This document shows positions 10,001 to 15,474 of a DNA stretch of 64,000 nucleotides, piece by piece; position 1 is the first letter of the stretch; each line of letters opens with the position of its first letter. Origin of the DNA: Limnohabitans sp. DM1 (lineage in GTDB: Bacteria; Pseudomonadota; Gammaproteobacteria; Burkholderiales; Burkholderiaceae_C). The notes below the pieces were generated by a model. It ran no database searches. It was not told the DNA's origin and was given only the letters and a program-made list of their open reading frames with translations. A program made the position numbers and the translations under genes. The stretch spans positions 1-64,000 of the forward strand of contig NZ_CXOO01000027.1 of the NCBI RefSeq assembly GCF_001269385.1. Direction: 5' to 3'.

Positions 10001-11183
10001 TTTGGCTGGCATCACTGCAGGCGGCAAGCGCACAGATGCGGGCACGACAGCCACAACGGTCAACGACAGCGCCTACACAAACGGCAACTACGCGATCAGC
10101 AAAGTCGATGGCACCTTGTCTGTCGCCCAAAAGGAAGTGGCCTTGGCCGCAGCCAAGGCCTATGACGGCAGCAAGACCCTGACAGGTACGCAGTTGAGGA
10201 TCACCACAGGCGTGGGCACTGAGACCCTGGGCTTCAGCAGCGCCTCGATCAACAGCAAGGACGTCAAAGACAACAGCAGCAACTATGTGGATGCAGTTGT
10301 CTTGACGGACGGCACAGGCAAAGCCAGCAACTACAAGTTCACTGCGGCGCGCAGCGCGAACAACACCGTGGCTTTGACCCAAGCCACCCTCACCGTCACC
10401 CTCGCCGATCAAACCAAAACCTACGATGGAACAACAGCCGCCACTCTGGTCCCCAGCGCCTTCACCGTCAAAGGTGTGACTTTGGGGGGGCAGACCGAAA
10501 CCGCCGGTGTGAATCAAGCAGTTGCTTTGTACAACGACAAGCATGTGCTGAGTGCAACAAGCGTCACGGTCAATCTGGCAGCGGGCATTTTTGCGGCAGC
10601 GACGGGTACGGATCTGAATAACTACAACTTGCCGACTTCGGTGATTGGCAAAGGGACGATCACGCCCAAGGACGCTGCCGTGACGGGCACAGCCACCACG
10701 GTGCAGGCCAATGGCACGCAGCAAACGCAGTCGCCAGCGACCAAGTCGGGCTTTGTTTCGGGCGAAGATGTGACGGTGTCGGGCATCGCCAAAGGCATGA
10801 TTGCGGGCACCTACAACTCGAACCTAAGCGCTGCTCCGGCCAATGCGGCCACGGTGTTGAGTAACTACAAAATTGCTTACACCAATGCGGCGCTGAGGAT
10901 CACCCCGGCCATCGTGACCAACAGCAACGTGGTCGTGGATTTGGCTTTGGCCCGCACATCGATGCCGACCAGTCGTTTGAACTTGTCAGACTTATTTAAT
11001 GCAGGCGGTGTGGGTGCTGCTATGTCGCATGGCGTGGATTCGGTTTCTGGCAGCAAAGTGCCAACGGGCGCCCCAGTCTTGCCGTCGCAGGCTTGCTTGC
11101 CTGAGAGCTTGCAGCAGTGTGAGTGCAATGAAAGTGGTGACTATGGCATTGAGTTGTGCCTGGCGCCCGACGGCAAGCTTTGA
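1020..11183 (+). CDS. Two-partner-secretion exoprotein (TpsA), filamentous haemagglutinin-like giant adhesin
   Basis: This is a 3,387-residue surface or secreted protein. The N-terminus starts MNKRCFKTIFSKHLG, an extended signal peptide region, followed by a hydrophobic core and a cleavage site near AMAWA/A. A TPS secretion domain follows at residues ~70-330 (VVNWQSFDIG, VNIVQPN, LNRVNG, VLVNPNGV). After this come beta-helix repeats, including autotransporter-type STYTGATTV units (~540-870), and long Gly/Thr/Asn-rich repeats to ~1900. The C-terminal third consists of YDG/MBG-type domains (KTYDGTTA, RDYDGTTA), including two 100-residue and three 168-residue tandem copies. The protein ends in a cysteine motif, CECNESGDYGIELCL. 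Such proteins cross the outer membrane through a TpsB pore. No tpsB is adjacent, but one lies at 45784-47469. Family and secretion route are clear; the ligand is unknown. Confidence 0.93.
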   Translation: MNKRCFKTIFSKHLGVLVAVGEHAASQGKAIGHCAGTGFDKGFSLATVYYIGALTLSFALVSMAWAAPANNALPTGGQVAQGAAAISQSGANMGIHQSTARAVVNWQSFDIGKDAKVNIVQPNAQAVLLNRVNGPAPSQIFGQMTANGQVVLVNPNGVTFGKDGSVSAAGLTASTLNTTDADFMAGRNRFTRDGATGQVINQGTLTSAPGGYVALLGASVSNEGKIVAPQGNVALGAAETITLPLYGSRRIKMELTPSAINAAVANQKGGSIVTEGGQVYMQAAAVGSAIASVMQSGGIDTTGAQGGAVHLLAEAGRIKVDGSITANSTQGSVGGDIYIGRDKDTNVLAKTADVSGALLESQGGFVETSGQHLKVDGVRVMAKDWLLDPYNINIVGSGPTGTAYTDGDSATPGVQFVPGATSNILAGDIVNNLNAGTSVTINTAGAGADAGDITVSAAIAKISGSTASLSLIADRNLTFNNHITSSGTGTGALSINLTAKTGNVSGSGNLGTNGGLLTLNSATAGALTGAITGSGGLTKTGEGAITLQGASTYTGATTVSAGTLVSTNMGSLRTSGIFIAAGATFEANVAAHTGYNGATTVSGAGTFKKTGVGGLQLSTNTGVSMKFANNAGGLIDIQAGSLQNDVRQASLKTNLADVNIESSALLDMRGETVQMRGLTGAGNIINTHNWENQLTIGVGAAAVSTSSYIGVIGANVGNASILKNTESGAITNATTSQSINLAKSGVGTQILTGTNIYTGTTTINDGTLQIGAGGSTGTLGANTRTITNNGNLTINRSNDFGIANVIIGTGSFTQAGTGTTTLTGANTYSGITTVSGGGTLQVGNGGGTGTLGTGDVTLANGANLNYKRNVTTTIANTMTGNGNVNADITGGDLTVSKAIDLSGGGNIYLKTTNGTMSTSAAMTGANITLDNTAGTMDVTTGAIVQGSGSSRGAAGISLGGALTATSNVNILGVNTATGTGNQFSHFGVDLKSSAAITAQNISITGASDNSFGLQQSTGALNATGDITINGTSKNWVGVVTNGAINAGGVLSITGKKTTNSGFQGVNIFSAVKGASVSITGESVNEKAVQIGVGKSVQATAGHVVINGTSGTSEGIAVGSNATPGGAVIVASGNVTFVGASGNATLGQSGQNGVRIWDGSTITAGNSSLPMPAIGSINITGTVHTQSGSSGNGVNFNRYPSAAKLTATGDISINGTVTGLGGGVGVVLNNASGGYSGQAPMMDAGGQFTLRGNNRASTSHTSAAINGPSGVQVTAGGDIVIQAETQNAASNAINFTSETTGQTGNASFTTTGNVLIQANQGGINFSNALPTNYVTGTYTAFTEIKGKNITIDNTGAGMAIGAVASGVPAVTGSGGTQGASIANGGSISSTGVITTGTGKSRYASGAAISLNSGAGLAITASENVNIAAVNDAGTQSALYTGSAVSINGKNVTLDGKSFNSNGVYTNGAITATGGDVNITGVSNGTGLSASALSLQGAITANQNVVIKGENTLSGNGNPVAQVFKMATATHGKIDITTSTKGVTPFALKVESGTNLSAKTAVNITTDTLDINTSATPAKVHVSNTGGTVTIKTDSTDAKIAIGAGDAGHTNPTSRTLGLSNAELNLITAGNLIIGDASNTGGITVSQATTTNATTGNVTLQTGGNIVVGAALTVGDDPSTTAVEASKKLALHAGGSVTQASGAAIKAAELQLKGLTTAANFTLSEKTNAVGKLAAVANKVEFTNASGLDIGEVDVLGLTTPVTTVSGITSAEGAAITTQAGDLTITKAISNSTSGDVVLGAGVGKLAGDGAGGDVKTTSFMTATNSGSGKTYIYTGSVAGTGLLSQLTNNLAELNLSSFGSAPSEKANTVSHVAYTTNHDAAISGASGGGTAQVFFRQAIGLGTVDFGVSTVNKTYGDVSKTYVDGLNLTADVRSQMKVTHASTETISIALTGAANSVKIKTADLIDALSIEPTTAFSAGSYSSSNHLKANTTGYGYTVAYTGSAYAVNLADTSAKVVVGKKTITTATIGAAGNTYGATVGAGAVDLGTDVVSGDWVSASSAVTKVDAAYSTSNSLKAGKYNQAVAAGLASGNDKSDADNYIFAGTSTGNTAATANYTVGKKTITTATIGAAGNTYGGTVGAGAVDLGTDVVSGDWVSASSAVTKVDAAYSTSNTLKAGKYNQAVAAGLASGNDKYDADNYIFAGTSTGNTAATANYTVDKKTITVGGLTVNNKSYDGTHVAAVTDGSSLSSVAAGASVSSDNKLVAGDNVSLTGTAVGTYDSKDVAATGNKVTFTGKALSKTVATGADDTSNYALVQQVQAMGDGTIQAKTVRLTGARDYDGTTAVAAADLAVFTGVSVNGKTEVLDLSGSGLIASKNVIATGGVVQTRQLSDKDTLALSNKAGDNTTTVDGLASNYVIDKSQSTVTIGKRNLTLAAVTDSKTYDGTTASSKSVNVSNKATTDTVTVSQSYTDKNVAGTGGSILKVNDAVTIVDGSNVDMSGNYALVKQTASGTIGKATLTLALADQTKVYDGTVDAVMAAGQVSAGGVTVGGQQESALFKAVSGRYNSKNVVDAATVSATVHASDVASTSNNLDLNNYTLSNNNATQVATGNGKITQANLTLTANSDSSRVYNGAEQSVSGFAITSGSLKGADTAALDLAGITAGGKRTDAGTTATTVNDSAYTNGNYAISKVDGTLSVAQKEVALAAAKAYDGSKTLTGTQLRITTGVGTETLGFSSASINSKDVKDNSGNYVDAVVLTDGTGKASNYTFTAARSANNTVALTQANLTLTANSDSSRVYNGEEQSVSGFAITSGSLKGTDTAAIDLAGITAGGKRTDAGTTATTVNDSAYTNGNYAISKVDGTLSVAQKEVALAAAKAYDGSKTLTGTQLRITTGVGTETLGFSSASINSKDVKDNSSNYVDAVVLTDGTGKASNYTFTAARSANNTVALTQANLTLTANSDNSRVYNSAEQSVSGFAITSGSLKGTDTAALDLAGITAGGKRTDAGTTATTVNDSAYTNGNYAISKVDGTLSVAQKEVALAAAKAYDGSKTLTGTQLRITTGVGTETLGFSSASINSKDVKDNSSNYVDAVVLTDGTGKASNYKFTAARSANNTVALTQATLTVTLADQTKTYDGTTAATLVPSAFTVKGVTLGGQTETAGVNQAVALYNDKHVLSATSVTVNLAAGIFAAATGTDLNNYNLPTSVIGKGTITPKDAAVTGTATTVQANGTQQTQSPATKSGFVSGEDVTVSGIAKGMIAGTYNSNLSAAPANAATVLSNYKIAYTNAALRITPAIVTNSNVVVDLALARTSMPTSRLNLSDLFNAGGVGAAMSHGVDSVSGSKVPTGAPVLPSQACLPESLQQCECNESGDYGIELCLAPDGKL
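7068..7667 (+). repeat. Two tandem 300-bp repeats inside tpsA
   Basis: The block starting GTGGGCAAGAAAACCATC at 7068 recurs at 7368, and a third start with one changed codon (GTGGACAAG) occurs at 7668. The period is exactly 300 bp (100 residues), so copy number can change without a frameshift. The two copies differ at only a few positions, implying recent duplication or gene conversion. Confidence 0.93.
8871..10382 (+). repeat. Three tandem 504-bp repeats inside tpsA
   Basis: The unit beginning GCCAACTTGACGCTCACC occurs at 8871, 9375 and 9879, and a diverged unit starts at 10383. Each unit is exactly 504 bp (168 residues) and holds two YDG/MBG-like modules (RVYN and KAYDGSKTL). The copies differ by only a handful of substitutions. 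Because the length is a multiple of three, unequal crossing-over would change protein length in frame. Confidence 0.95.
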
Positions 11184-11199
11184 GCGTGCATGGCCGGTT

Positions 11200-11386
11200 T
11201 GACCCGTTAACGTCGGGGGCTTCGACCCCCGAGCACTTGGGGGTGACCGGCATTGGTCGGGGCTGAAGCCGCCGACCTACGGAGCGGTGTTTTTGTAGGT
11301 CGGCAGCTTCAGCTCCTACGTTTTGGGTGTCAGCGAAGGCGCTGTGTCGGGGCTGAAGCCACCAACCTACGAGGGGCCGGAGACCT
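11200..11386. repeat. Cluster of short palindromic repeats (GTAGGTCGG family)
   Basis: Three units related to GTAGGTCGGC...GCTGAAGCC lie at 11256-11280, 11295-11320 and 11346-11370. The first and second face each other and can form a hairpin just after tpsA. The same motif recurs near 15336, 17024, 26497, 31790, 36511, 52150 and 61712. It resembles REP sequences. It could serve as the 3' end structure of tpsA; no U-tract is present. Confidence 0.75.
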
Positions 11387-12232
11387 TTATGTGTAGCGCT
11401 TGCTGCGCAGGTTGTTTTTCATATCGCGCAGCACGGGTTGCAATTCTTCGCCGATGCGCAGCGCCACCGTCGTGGCCAGGATGTCGATGATCAGCAGGTG
11501 CAGCAAGCGCGAGACCATGGGGCTGTATTTGTCGTAGCCCTCGGGGTGGTCGGCCGTGAGGTGGATGTGCCCGGCGCTGGCCAGGGGCGAGCCGCTGGCG
11601 GTGATGACTATTGTTGTGGCGCCTTGTTTTTTGGCAATGTCGCAGGCGTCCATCAGGTCGCGGGTGCGGCCCGAGTTGGAGATGATGACGGCGCAGTCGC
11701 CGGGCCGGAGCATGGAGGCGCTCATGACTTGCATGTGGCCGTCACTGTAGGCGATGGCGTTGACGCCCAGGCGGAAAAATTTGTGCTGCGCATCTTGCGC
11801 CACGATGCCGGAGTTGCCTACGCCGTAAAACTCGATGCGGCGGTTGGTCGTTTGTGTGGCGGCCAGGGCTTGGGCGGCGTGTTCCAGTGCGAAGGAGCTG
11901 GCGTCGTTGCGGTACTTCAAAAACGCAGCCACGGTGTTGTCGATGACTTTGACGGCGATGTCGCTGGTCTTGTCGTCCGCGTCCACGCTGCGGTGGATGA
12001 AGGGCACGCCTTCGCTCACGCTGCCGGCCAGCTTCAGTTTGAAGTCGGACAGGCCGTCATAGCCCATGCTGCGGCAAAAGCGCACCACGGTGGGTTTGCT
12101 CACATGGGCGCGGTCGGCCAATTCGGTGACGGGCAAGTTGGCAAAGGCCCGTGGGTCGGCCAGCACGAGCTTGCCCACGCGTTGCTCGGCGGGGGCCAAG
12201 GAGGGCAGGGAGGCTTTGATTCGGTCGAGCAT
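11387..12232 (-). CDS. hexR: RpiR-family transcriptional regulator, HexR-like
   Basis: The 281-residue protein has an N-terminal RpiR helix-turn-helix (residues ~1-75: LAPAEQRVGKLVL, ELADRAHVSKPTVVRFCRSM) and a C-terminal SIS sugar-phosphate isomerase-like domain (~120-255: FYGVGNSGIVAQDA, VIISNSGRTRDLMDAC, VITASGSPLA). HexR repressors bind KDPG and control Entner-Doudoroff and pentose phosphate genes. The ligand is known from the family, not shown here. The gene lies immediately 3' of zwf on the same strand, separated by 229 bp holding a degenerate repeat element, and tal/pgi start on the other strand. A good Shine-Dalgarno (AGGAGACACC) precedes the ATG. Assignment to HexR rather than another RpiR member rests on this context. 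Confidence 0.87.
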   Translation of the reverse strand: MLDRIKASLPSLAPAEQRVGKLVLADPRAFANLPVTELADRAHVSKPTVVRFCRSMGYDGLSDFKLKLAGSVSEGVPFIHRSVDADDKTSDIAVKVIDNTVAAFLKYRNDASSFALEHAAQALAATQTTNRRIEFYGVGNSGIVAQDAQHKFFRLGVNAIAYSDGHMQVMSASMLRPGDCAVIISNSGRTRDLMDACDIAKKQGATTIVITASGSPLASAGHIHLTADHPEGYDKYSPMVSRLLHLLIIDILATTVALRIGEELQPVLRDMKNNLRSKRYT

Positions 12233-12280
12233 GGGGTGTCTCCTTTGGGGTTGTGGGCAATTGTCGGGTTGGTGGCGTGC

Positions 12281-12410
12281 CTATGGATTCGGTCCGATGA
12301 AGTTTGCGCGGTCTCCGCAAAAACTGCGCATCGTGGGAGCCAGCCCTGCTGGCGATAAGTCGTTTGTGGACCACAGGCTTTTCGCTTGCAGGGCAAGCTC
12401 CTACAAATTT
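12281..12410 (+). repeat. Degenerate copy of the ~177-bp MITE-like element
   Basis: The segment contains GGATTCGGTCCGATGAAG (one terminal-repeat type) and the internal palindrome GGGAGCCAGCCCTGCTGG ... GGCAAGCTCCTACA. These match the better-preserved copies at 15148, 33659 and 61534, with internal changes. It fills most of the hexR-zwf spacer and could fold into a strong hairpin between the two genes. Confidence 0.72.
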
Positions 12411-12461
12411 TTCTCAATTCGCAAGACCTACCAGCATGAGGCGATTGTCATTTCGGCATTC

Positions 12462-13925
12462 TCAGATCTCTTCACTCCAGCAAAATCCGTCGCGCGCGAT
12501 CATGGCGCTCGAGGCGCTGGGGCCCCAGGTGCCTGCGGCGTAGGGGCGTGGGCCGATGGTGTCGGTGCTCCAGTGGCGCAAGATGGGCTCCACCCAGCGC
12601 CAGGCTTCTTCTTGTTCGTCGCTGCGCACAAACAGGTTCAGGCGGCCTTCCAGCACATCCAGCAGCAGGCGTTCGTAGGCGCCCACGCGTTCGCTGCCAA
12701 AGCGTTTGTCAAAGTCCAAGTCCAGGTGCACCGGGCTCAGGGTCGCAGCGCCGCTGCCTTGGCCGCGCTTGCTTTGGCCTTGGGCAAACAGGTGCAGCTC
12801 TAGCCCGTCTTTGGGTTGCAGGTGGATCACCAACTTGTTGTCCTGGCCCACCGGGCTTTTGAAAATTTCGTGCGGCGTGGGGCGGAAGTTGATCTCGATG
12901 TGCGCCTCGCGCGAGGCCATGCGTTTGCCGGTGCGGATGTAAAACGGCACGCCTGCCCAGCGCCAGTTGGCGATTTCGGTGCGCAGGGCGACGAAGGTTT
13001 CGGTGCTGCTTTGCGGGTTGACGCCGGTTTCGTCGCGGTAGCCCGGCACAGCTTGACCGAACACATTGCCCGCGCTGTATTGCCCGCGAATGACGTGCTG
13101 ACTCAGGGTCTCGGGGGTCCAGCGTTTCAGGGCGCGCAGAACCTTGAGCTTTTCGTCGCGGATGGCGTCAGCATGGGCGTTGATGGGCGGCTCCATGGCG
13201 ATGGCGCACAGCAGTTGCAGGGCGTGGTTTTGCACCATGTCACGCAGGGCGCCCGTGGTTTCGTAAAAGCCGCCTCGCTTTTCCACGCCCAGCTCTTCGG
13301 CCATGGTGATCTGGATGTTGGCGATGTGCTCGCGCCGCCACAGGGGCTCGAACAGGGCGTTGCCAAAGCGCAGGGCAAACAGGTTTTGCACCGCGGGCTT
13401 GCCCAGGTAATGGTCGATGCGGAAGATTTGCTGCTCTTTGAAGACCTTGCCCACGGCTTCGTTGATGGCGCGGTTGGAGGCCAGGTCGTGGCCCAGTGGC
13501 TTTTCCAGCACGATGCGGGTCTTGGGCGTGTTCAGACCGTTGGCGGCGAGTTGTTCGCACACGGTGGTGAACAGGCTGGGCGCGGTGGACAAATACATCA
13601 CCACGTTGTCGGTCTCGCGCTCGGCCAGGCGGGCCGACAGAGCAGCGTAGGCTTCGGACTTGGACAGGTCCATACGCACATAGCACAGCATGGCCGCAAA
13701 GCGGGCGAATTCTTCGGGCTTGGGACGTTTGTCGCCTTCGACCTGTTCGAAGCGCGACTGGATTTGCTGGCGGTATTGCGCGTCCGTCATATCGTCACGG
13801 CCCACACCGATGATGCGGCCGCCTTCGGGTAGGGTGTCGTGTCGAAAAGCCTGAAACAGGGCCGGCATGAGTTTGCGCCAGACCAGATCGCCCGTGCCGC
13901 CGAAAAAAACCAGATCAAATGCCAT
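12462..13925 (-). CDS. zwf: Glucose-6-phosphate 1-dehydrogenase
   Basis: This enzyme oxidises glucose-6-phosphate to 6-phosphogluconolactone with NAD(P)+, the entry step of the pentose phosphate and Entner-Doudoroff routes. At 487 residues it has the normal family length. The N-terminal dinucleotide-binding loop reads GGTGDLVWRKLMP. The substrate/active-site signature RIDHYLGKPAVQN lies near residue 170, followed by FGNALFEPLW and the EELGVEKRGGFYE block. The ATG at 13925 opens directly on the MAFDLVFFGGTG core, so the start is secure. It is divergent from tal, with a 194-bp shared upstream region holding an inverted repeat, and hexR follows downstream. Confidence 0.96.
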   Translation of the reverse strand: MAFDLVFFGGTGDLVWRKLMPALFQAFRHDTLPEGGRIIGVGRDDMTDAQYRQQIQSRFEQVEGDKRPKPEEFARFAAMLCYVRMDLSKSEAYAALSARLAERETDNVVMYLSTAPSLFTTVCEQLAANGLNTPKTRIVLEKPLGHDLASNRAINEAVGKVFKEQQIFRIDHYLGKPAVQNLFALRFGNALFEPLWRREHIANIQITMAEELGVEKRGGFYETTGALRDMVQNHALQLLCAIAMEPPINAHADAIRDEKLKVLRALKRWTPETLSQHVIRGQYSAGNVFGQAVPGYRDETGVNPQSSTETFVALRTEIANWRWAGVPFYIRTGKRMASREAHIEINFRPTPHEIFKSPVGQDNKLVIHLQPKDGLELHLFAQGQSKRGQGSGAATLSPVHLDLDFDKRFGSERVGAYERLLLDVLEGRLNLFVRSDEQEEAWRWVEPILRHWSTDTIGPRPYAAGTWGPSASSAMIARDGFCWSEEI

Positions 13926-14119
13926 GATGTTCTTGAGTTACATGAAAAATTGATTTGTAATGTAACTTTGTTTCACGGATAATTCAAGCACTTTGCTTTT
14001 TTTGCTGAGGCCCGTCTTTGGGCAGGCGCTGTGTGTGTGGCAGACCGCTCTCACAGCAGACCGCGCTGGCAGCACAGGCCTCTGACAATTGTTTGCCACC
14101 CCTGAAAATCCAACACACC
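13926..14119. promoter_or_regulatory. Divergent zwf/tal promoter region with inverted repeat
   Basis: This is the shared upstream region of the two divergent genes. GTTACAT at 13937-13943 is mirrored by ATGTAAC at 13960-13966 around an AT-rich 16-bp spacer, immediately upstream of the zwf start. The location suits an operator, and the nearby hexR gene makes HexR an obvious candidate. I cannot match it confidently to a published HexR consensus, so the operator role is inference. Confidence 0.38.
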
Positions 14120-15067
14120 ATGAACCAACTCGATGCCCTCAAACAATTCACCACCGTGGTGGCCGATACCGGCGACTTCAAGCAATTGGCGCAGTTCCAG
14201 CCGCAGGACGCGACGACTAACCCGTCCCTGATTTTGAAGGCCGTGCAAAAGCCCGAATACGCCCCCTTGCTGGCCGAAGCCGTGGCCGCCCACCGTGGCC
14301 AGCCGCTGGACGTGGTGATGGACCACCTGTTGGTGCGTTTTGGCTGTGAGATTTTGAAGACCATTCCCGGTCGCGTGTCGACCGAGGTCGATGCCCGTTT
14401 GAGCTTTGACACCGCCGCCACCGTGTCGCGTGCGCGTCGCATCATGGGCTTGTACGAAGCGCAAGGCATTGCGCGTGATCGCGTGCTGATCAAAATCGCC
14501 TCGACCTGGGAAGGTATTCAGGCCGCTGCCGAGCTGGAGCGCGAAGGCATTCGCTGCAACCTGACGCTGCTGTTCGCGTTTTGCCAGGCGGTGGCCTGTG
14601 GTCAAGCCAAGGTGCAATTGATCTCGCCCTTTGTGGGCCGCATTTACGACTGGTACAAGAAGTCCGCAGGTGCCGCCTGGGACGAAGCGGCCATGTCGGG
14701 CGCGAACGACCCCGGCGTGCAGTCGGTGCGGGCGATCTTTAACCACTACAAAAAGCATGGCATCAAAACCGAGGTGATGGGCGCGTCATTCCGCAACATC
14801 GGCCAGATCACGGCGCTGGCAGGTTGCGATTTGTTGACCATCAGCCCCGAGCTGCTGGCGCAATTGGCTGCGACCGAGGCCCCACTGAGCCAGGCGCTGA
14901 ACGCGGCTGCCGCGCAGGGTATGGACTTGCCTGCTGTGCGTTACACGGAAGCCTCTTTCCGCCTGGCCCTGAACGAAGACGCCATGGCCACCGAAAAGCT
15001 GGCCGAAGGCATCCGCGCTTTTTGCGCCGATGCGGTCAAGCTCGAAGACATGATGAAGAAAGCCTGA
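14120..15067 (+). CDS. tal: Transaldolase
   Basis: This enzyme transfers a dihydroxyacetone unit between sugar phosphates in the non-oxidative pentose phosphate pathway. The product is 315 residues from the ATG at 14120, close to the usual ~317 of the TalB type. Signatures visible are [13 protein letters not shown] near residue 35, [12 protein letters not shown] near 95, and the Schiff-base lysine region [13 protein letters not shown] near 130. The frame is open upstream to 14018, but homology starts at [18 protein letters not shown], so the internal ATG is chosen. It is followed by a repeat element and then pgi on the same strand, and is divergent from zwf. Confidence 0.96.
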   Translation: MNQLDALKQFTTVVADTGDFKQLAQFQPQDATTNPSLILKAVQKPEYAPLLAEAVAAHRGQPLDVVMDHLLVRFGCEILKTIPGRVSTEVDARLSFDTAATVSRARRIMGLYEAQGIARDRVLIKIASTWEGIQAAAELEREGIRCNLTLLFAFCQAVACGQAKVQLISPFVGRIYDWYKKSAGAAWDEAAMSGANDPGVQSVRAIFNHYKKHGIKTEVMGASFRNIGQITALAGCDLLTISPELLAQLAATEAPLSQALNAAAAQGMDLPAVRYTEASFRLALNEDAMATEKLAEGIRAFCADAVKLEDMMKKA

Positions 15068-15147
15068 AATCCGAGTGTGCTTTTGTGGCTCACCACCGAT
15101 TGGCCTTCGCTTCGCGAGGTGATGGCTGTCGAGGCTGAAGCCGCCGA

Positions 15148-15324
15148 CTATAGATTTGGCCCGATGAAGTCTGAGCCGTGTGTTGCCCGTTGGGAGGATT
15201 TTGTGGGAGCTTGCCAGCCAAGCGAAAAGCCTGTGGTCCACAAGCGTCTGATCGCCAGCAGGGCTAGCGCCCACAAGGTGCAAGGTTGAAGTCACCCTGC
15301 AAACTTCACAGGGCCGGATCCATA
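15148..15324 (-). repeat. MITE-like element, complete copy (about 177 bp)
   Basis: Reading on the minus strand, the copy starts TATGGATCCGGCCCTGTGAA and ends in GGGCCAAATCTATAG. The termini are imperfect inverted repeats (GATYCGGCCC-N2-TGAAGTYTG). The inside is a long palindrome (GTGGGAGCTTGCCAGCC ... GGGCTAGCGCCCAC). It matches the copies at 33659-33834 and 61534-61710 at nearly every position. It lies between tal and pgi and abuts a GCTGAAGCCGCCGAC repeat fragment, as though inserted at a TA inside that palindrome. It has no coding capacity. Confidence 0.88.
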
Positions 15325-15335
15325 AAGAATACCCT

Positions 15336-15414
15336 GTAGGTCAGCACTCGAAGAGTCCGACGTTTGCAGCCTATGGCGCACGTCGCATGTCGGAGTCTTC
15401 GACCACCGACCTAC
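15336..15414. repeat. REP-like hairpin upstream of pgi
   Basis: GTAGGTCAGCACTCGAAGAG at 15336 pairs with a complementary arm ending CGACCTAC at 15414. The arms share TCCGAC/GTCGGA and GAAGA/TCTTC segments around a 27-bp loop. It belongs to the GTAGGTCGG palindrome family seen elsewhere in the window. It sits 60 bp upstream of the pgi start and could affect read-through from tal. Confidence 0.75.
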
Positions 15415-15474
15415 AAAAACGGAAAACCCTTTGAGCGCTTGCCCTGTAAGCGCTCCATTCACTGAAAGAACTTG

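Noticed and set aside
8871..10382. Possible CRISPR array because of regular repeats
   Set aside because: Units are 504 bp, coding and contiguous without spacers.
8550..10724. 724-codon open frame on the minus strand across the tpsA repeats
   Set aside because: It is antisense to the three 504-bp repeats; its repetition simply mirrors tpsA, and it has no family motif.
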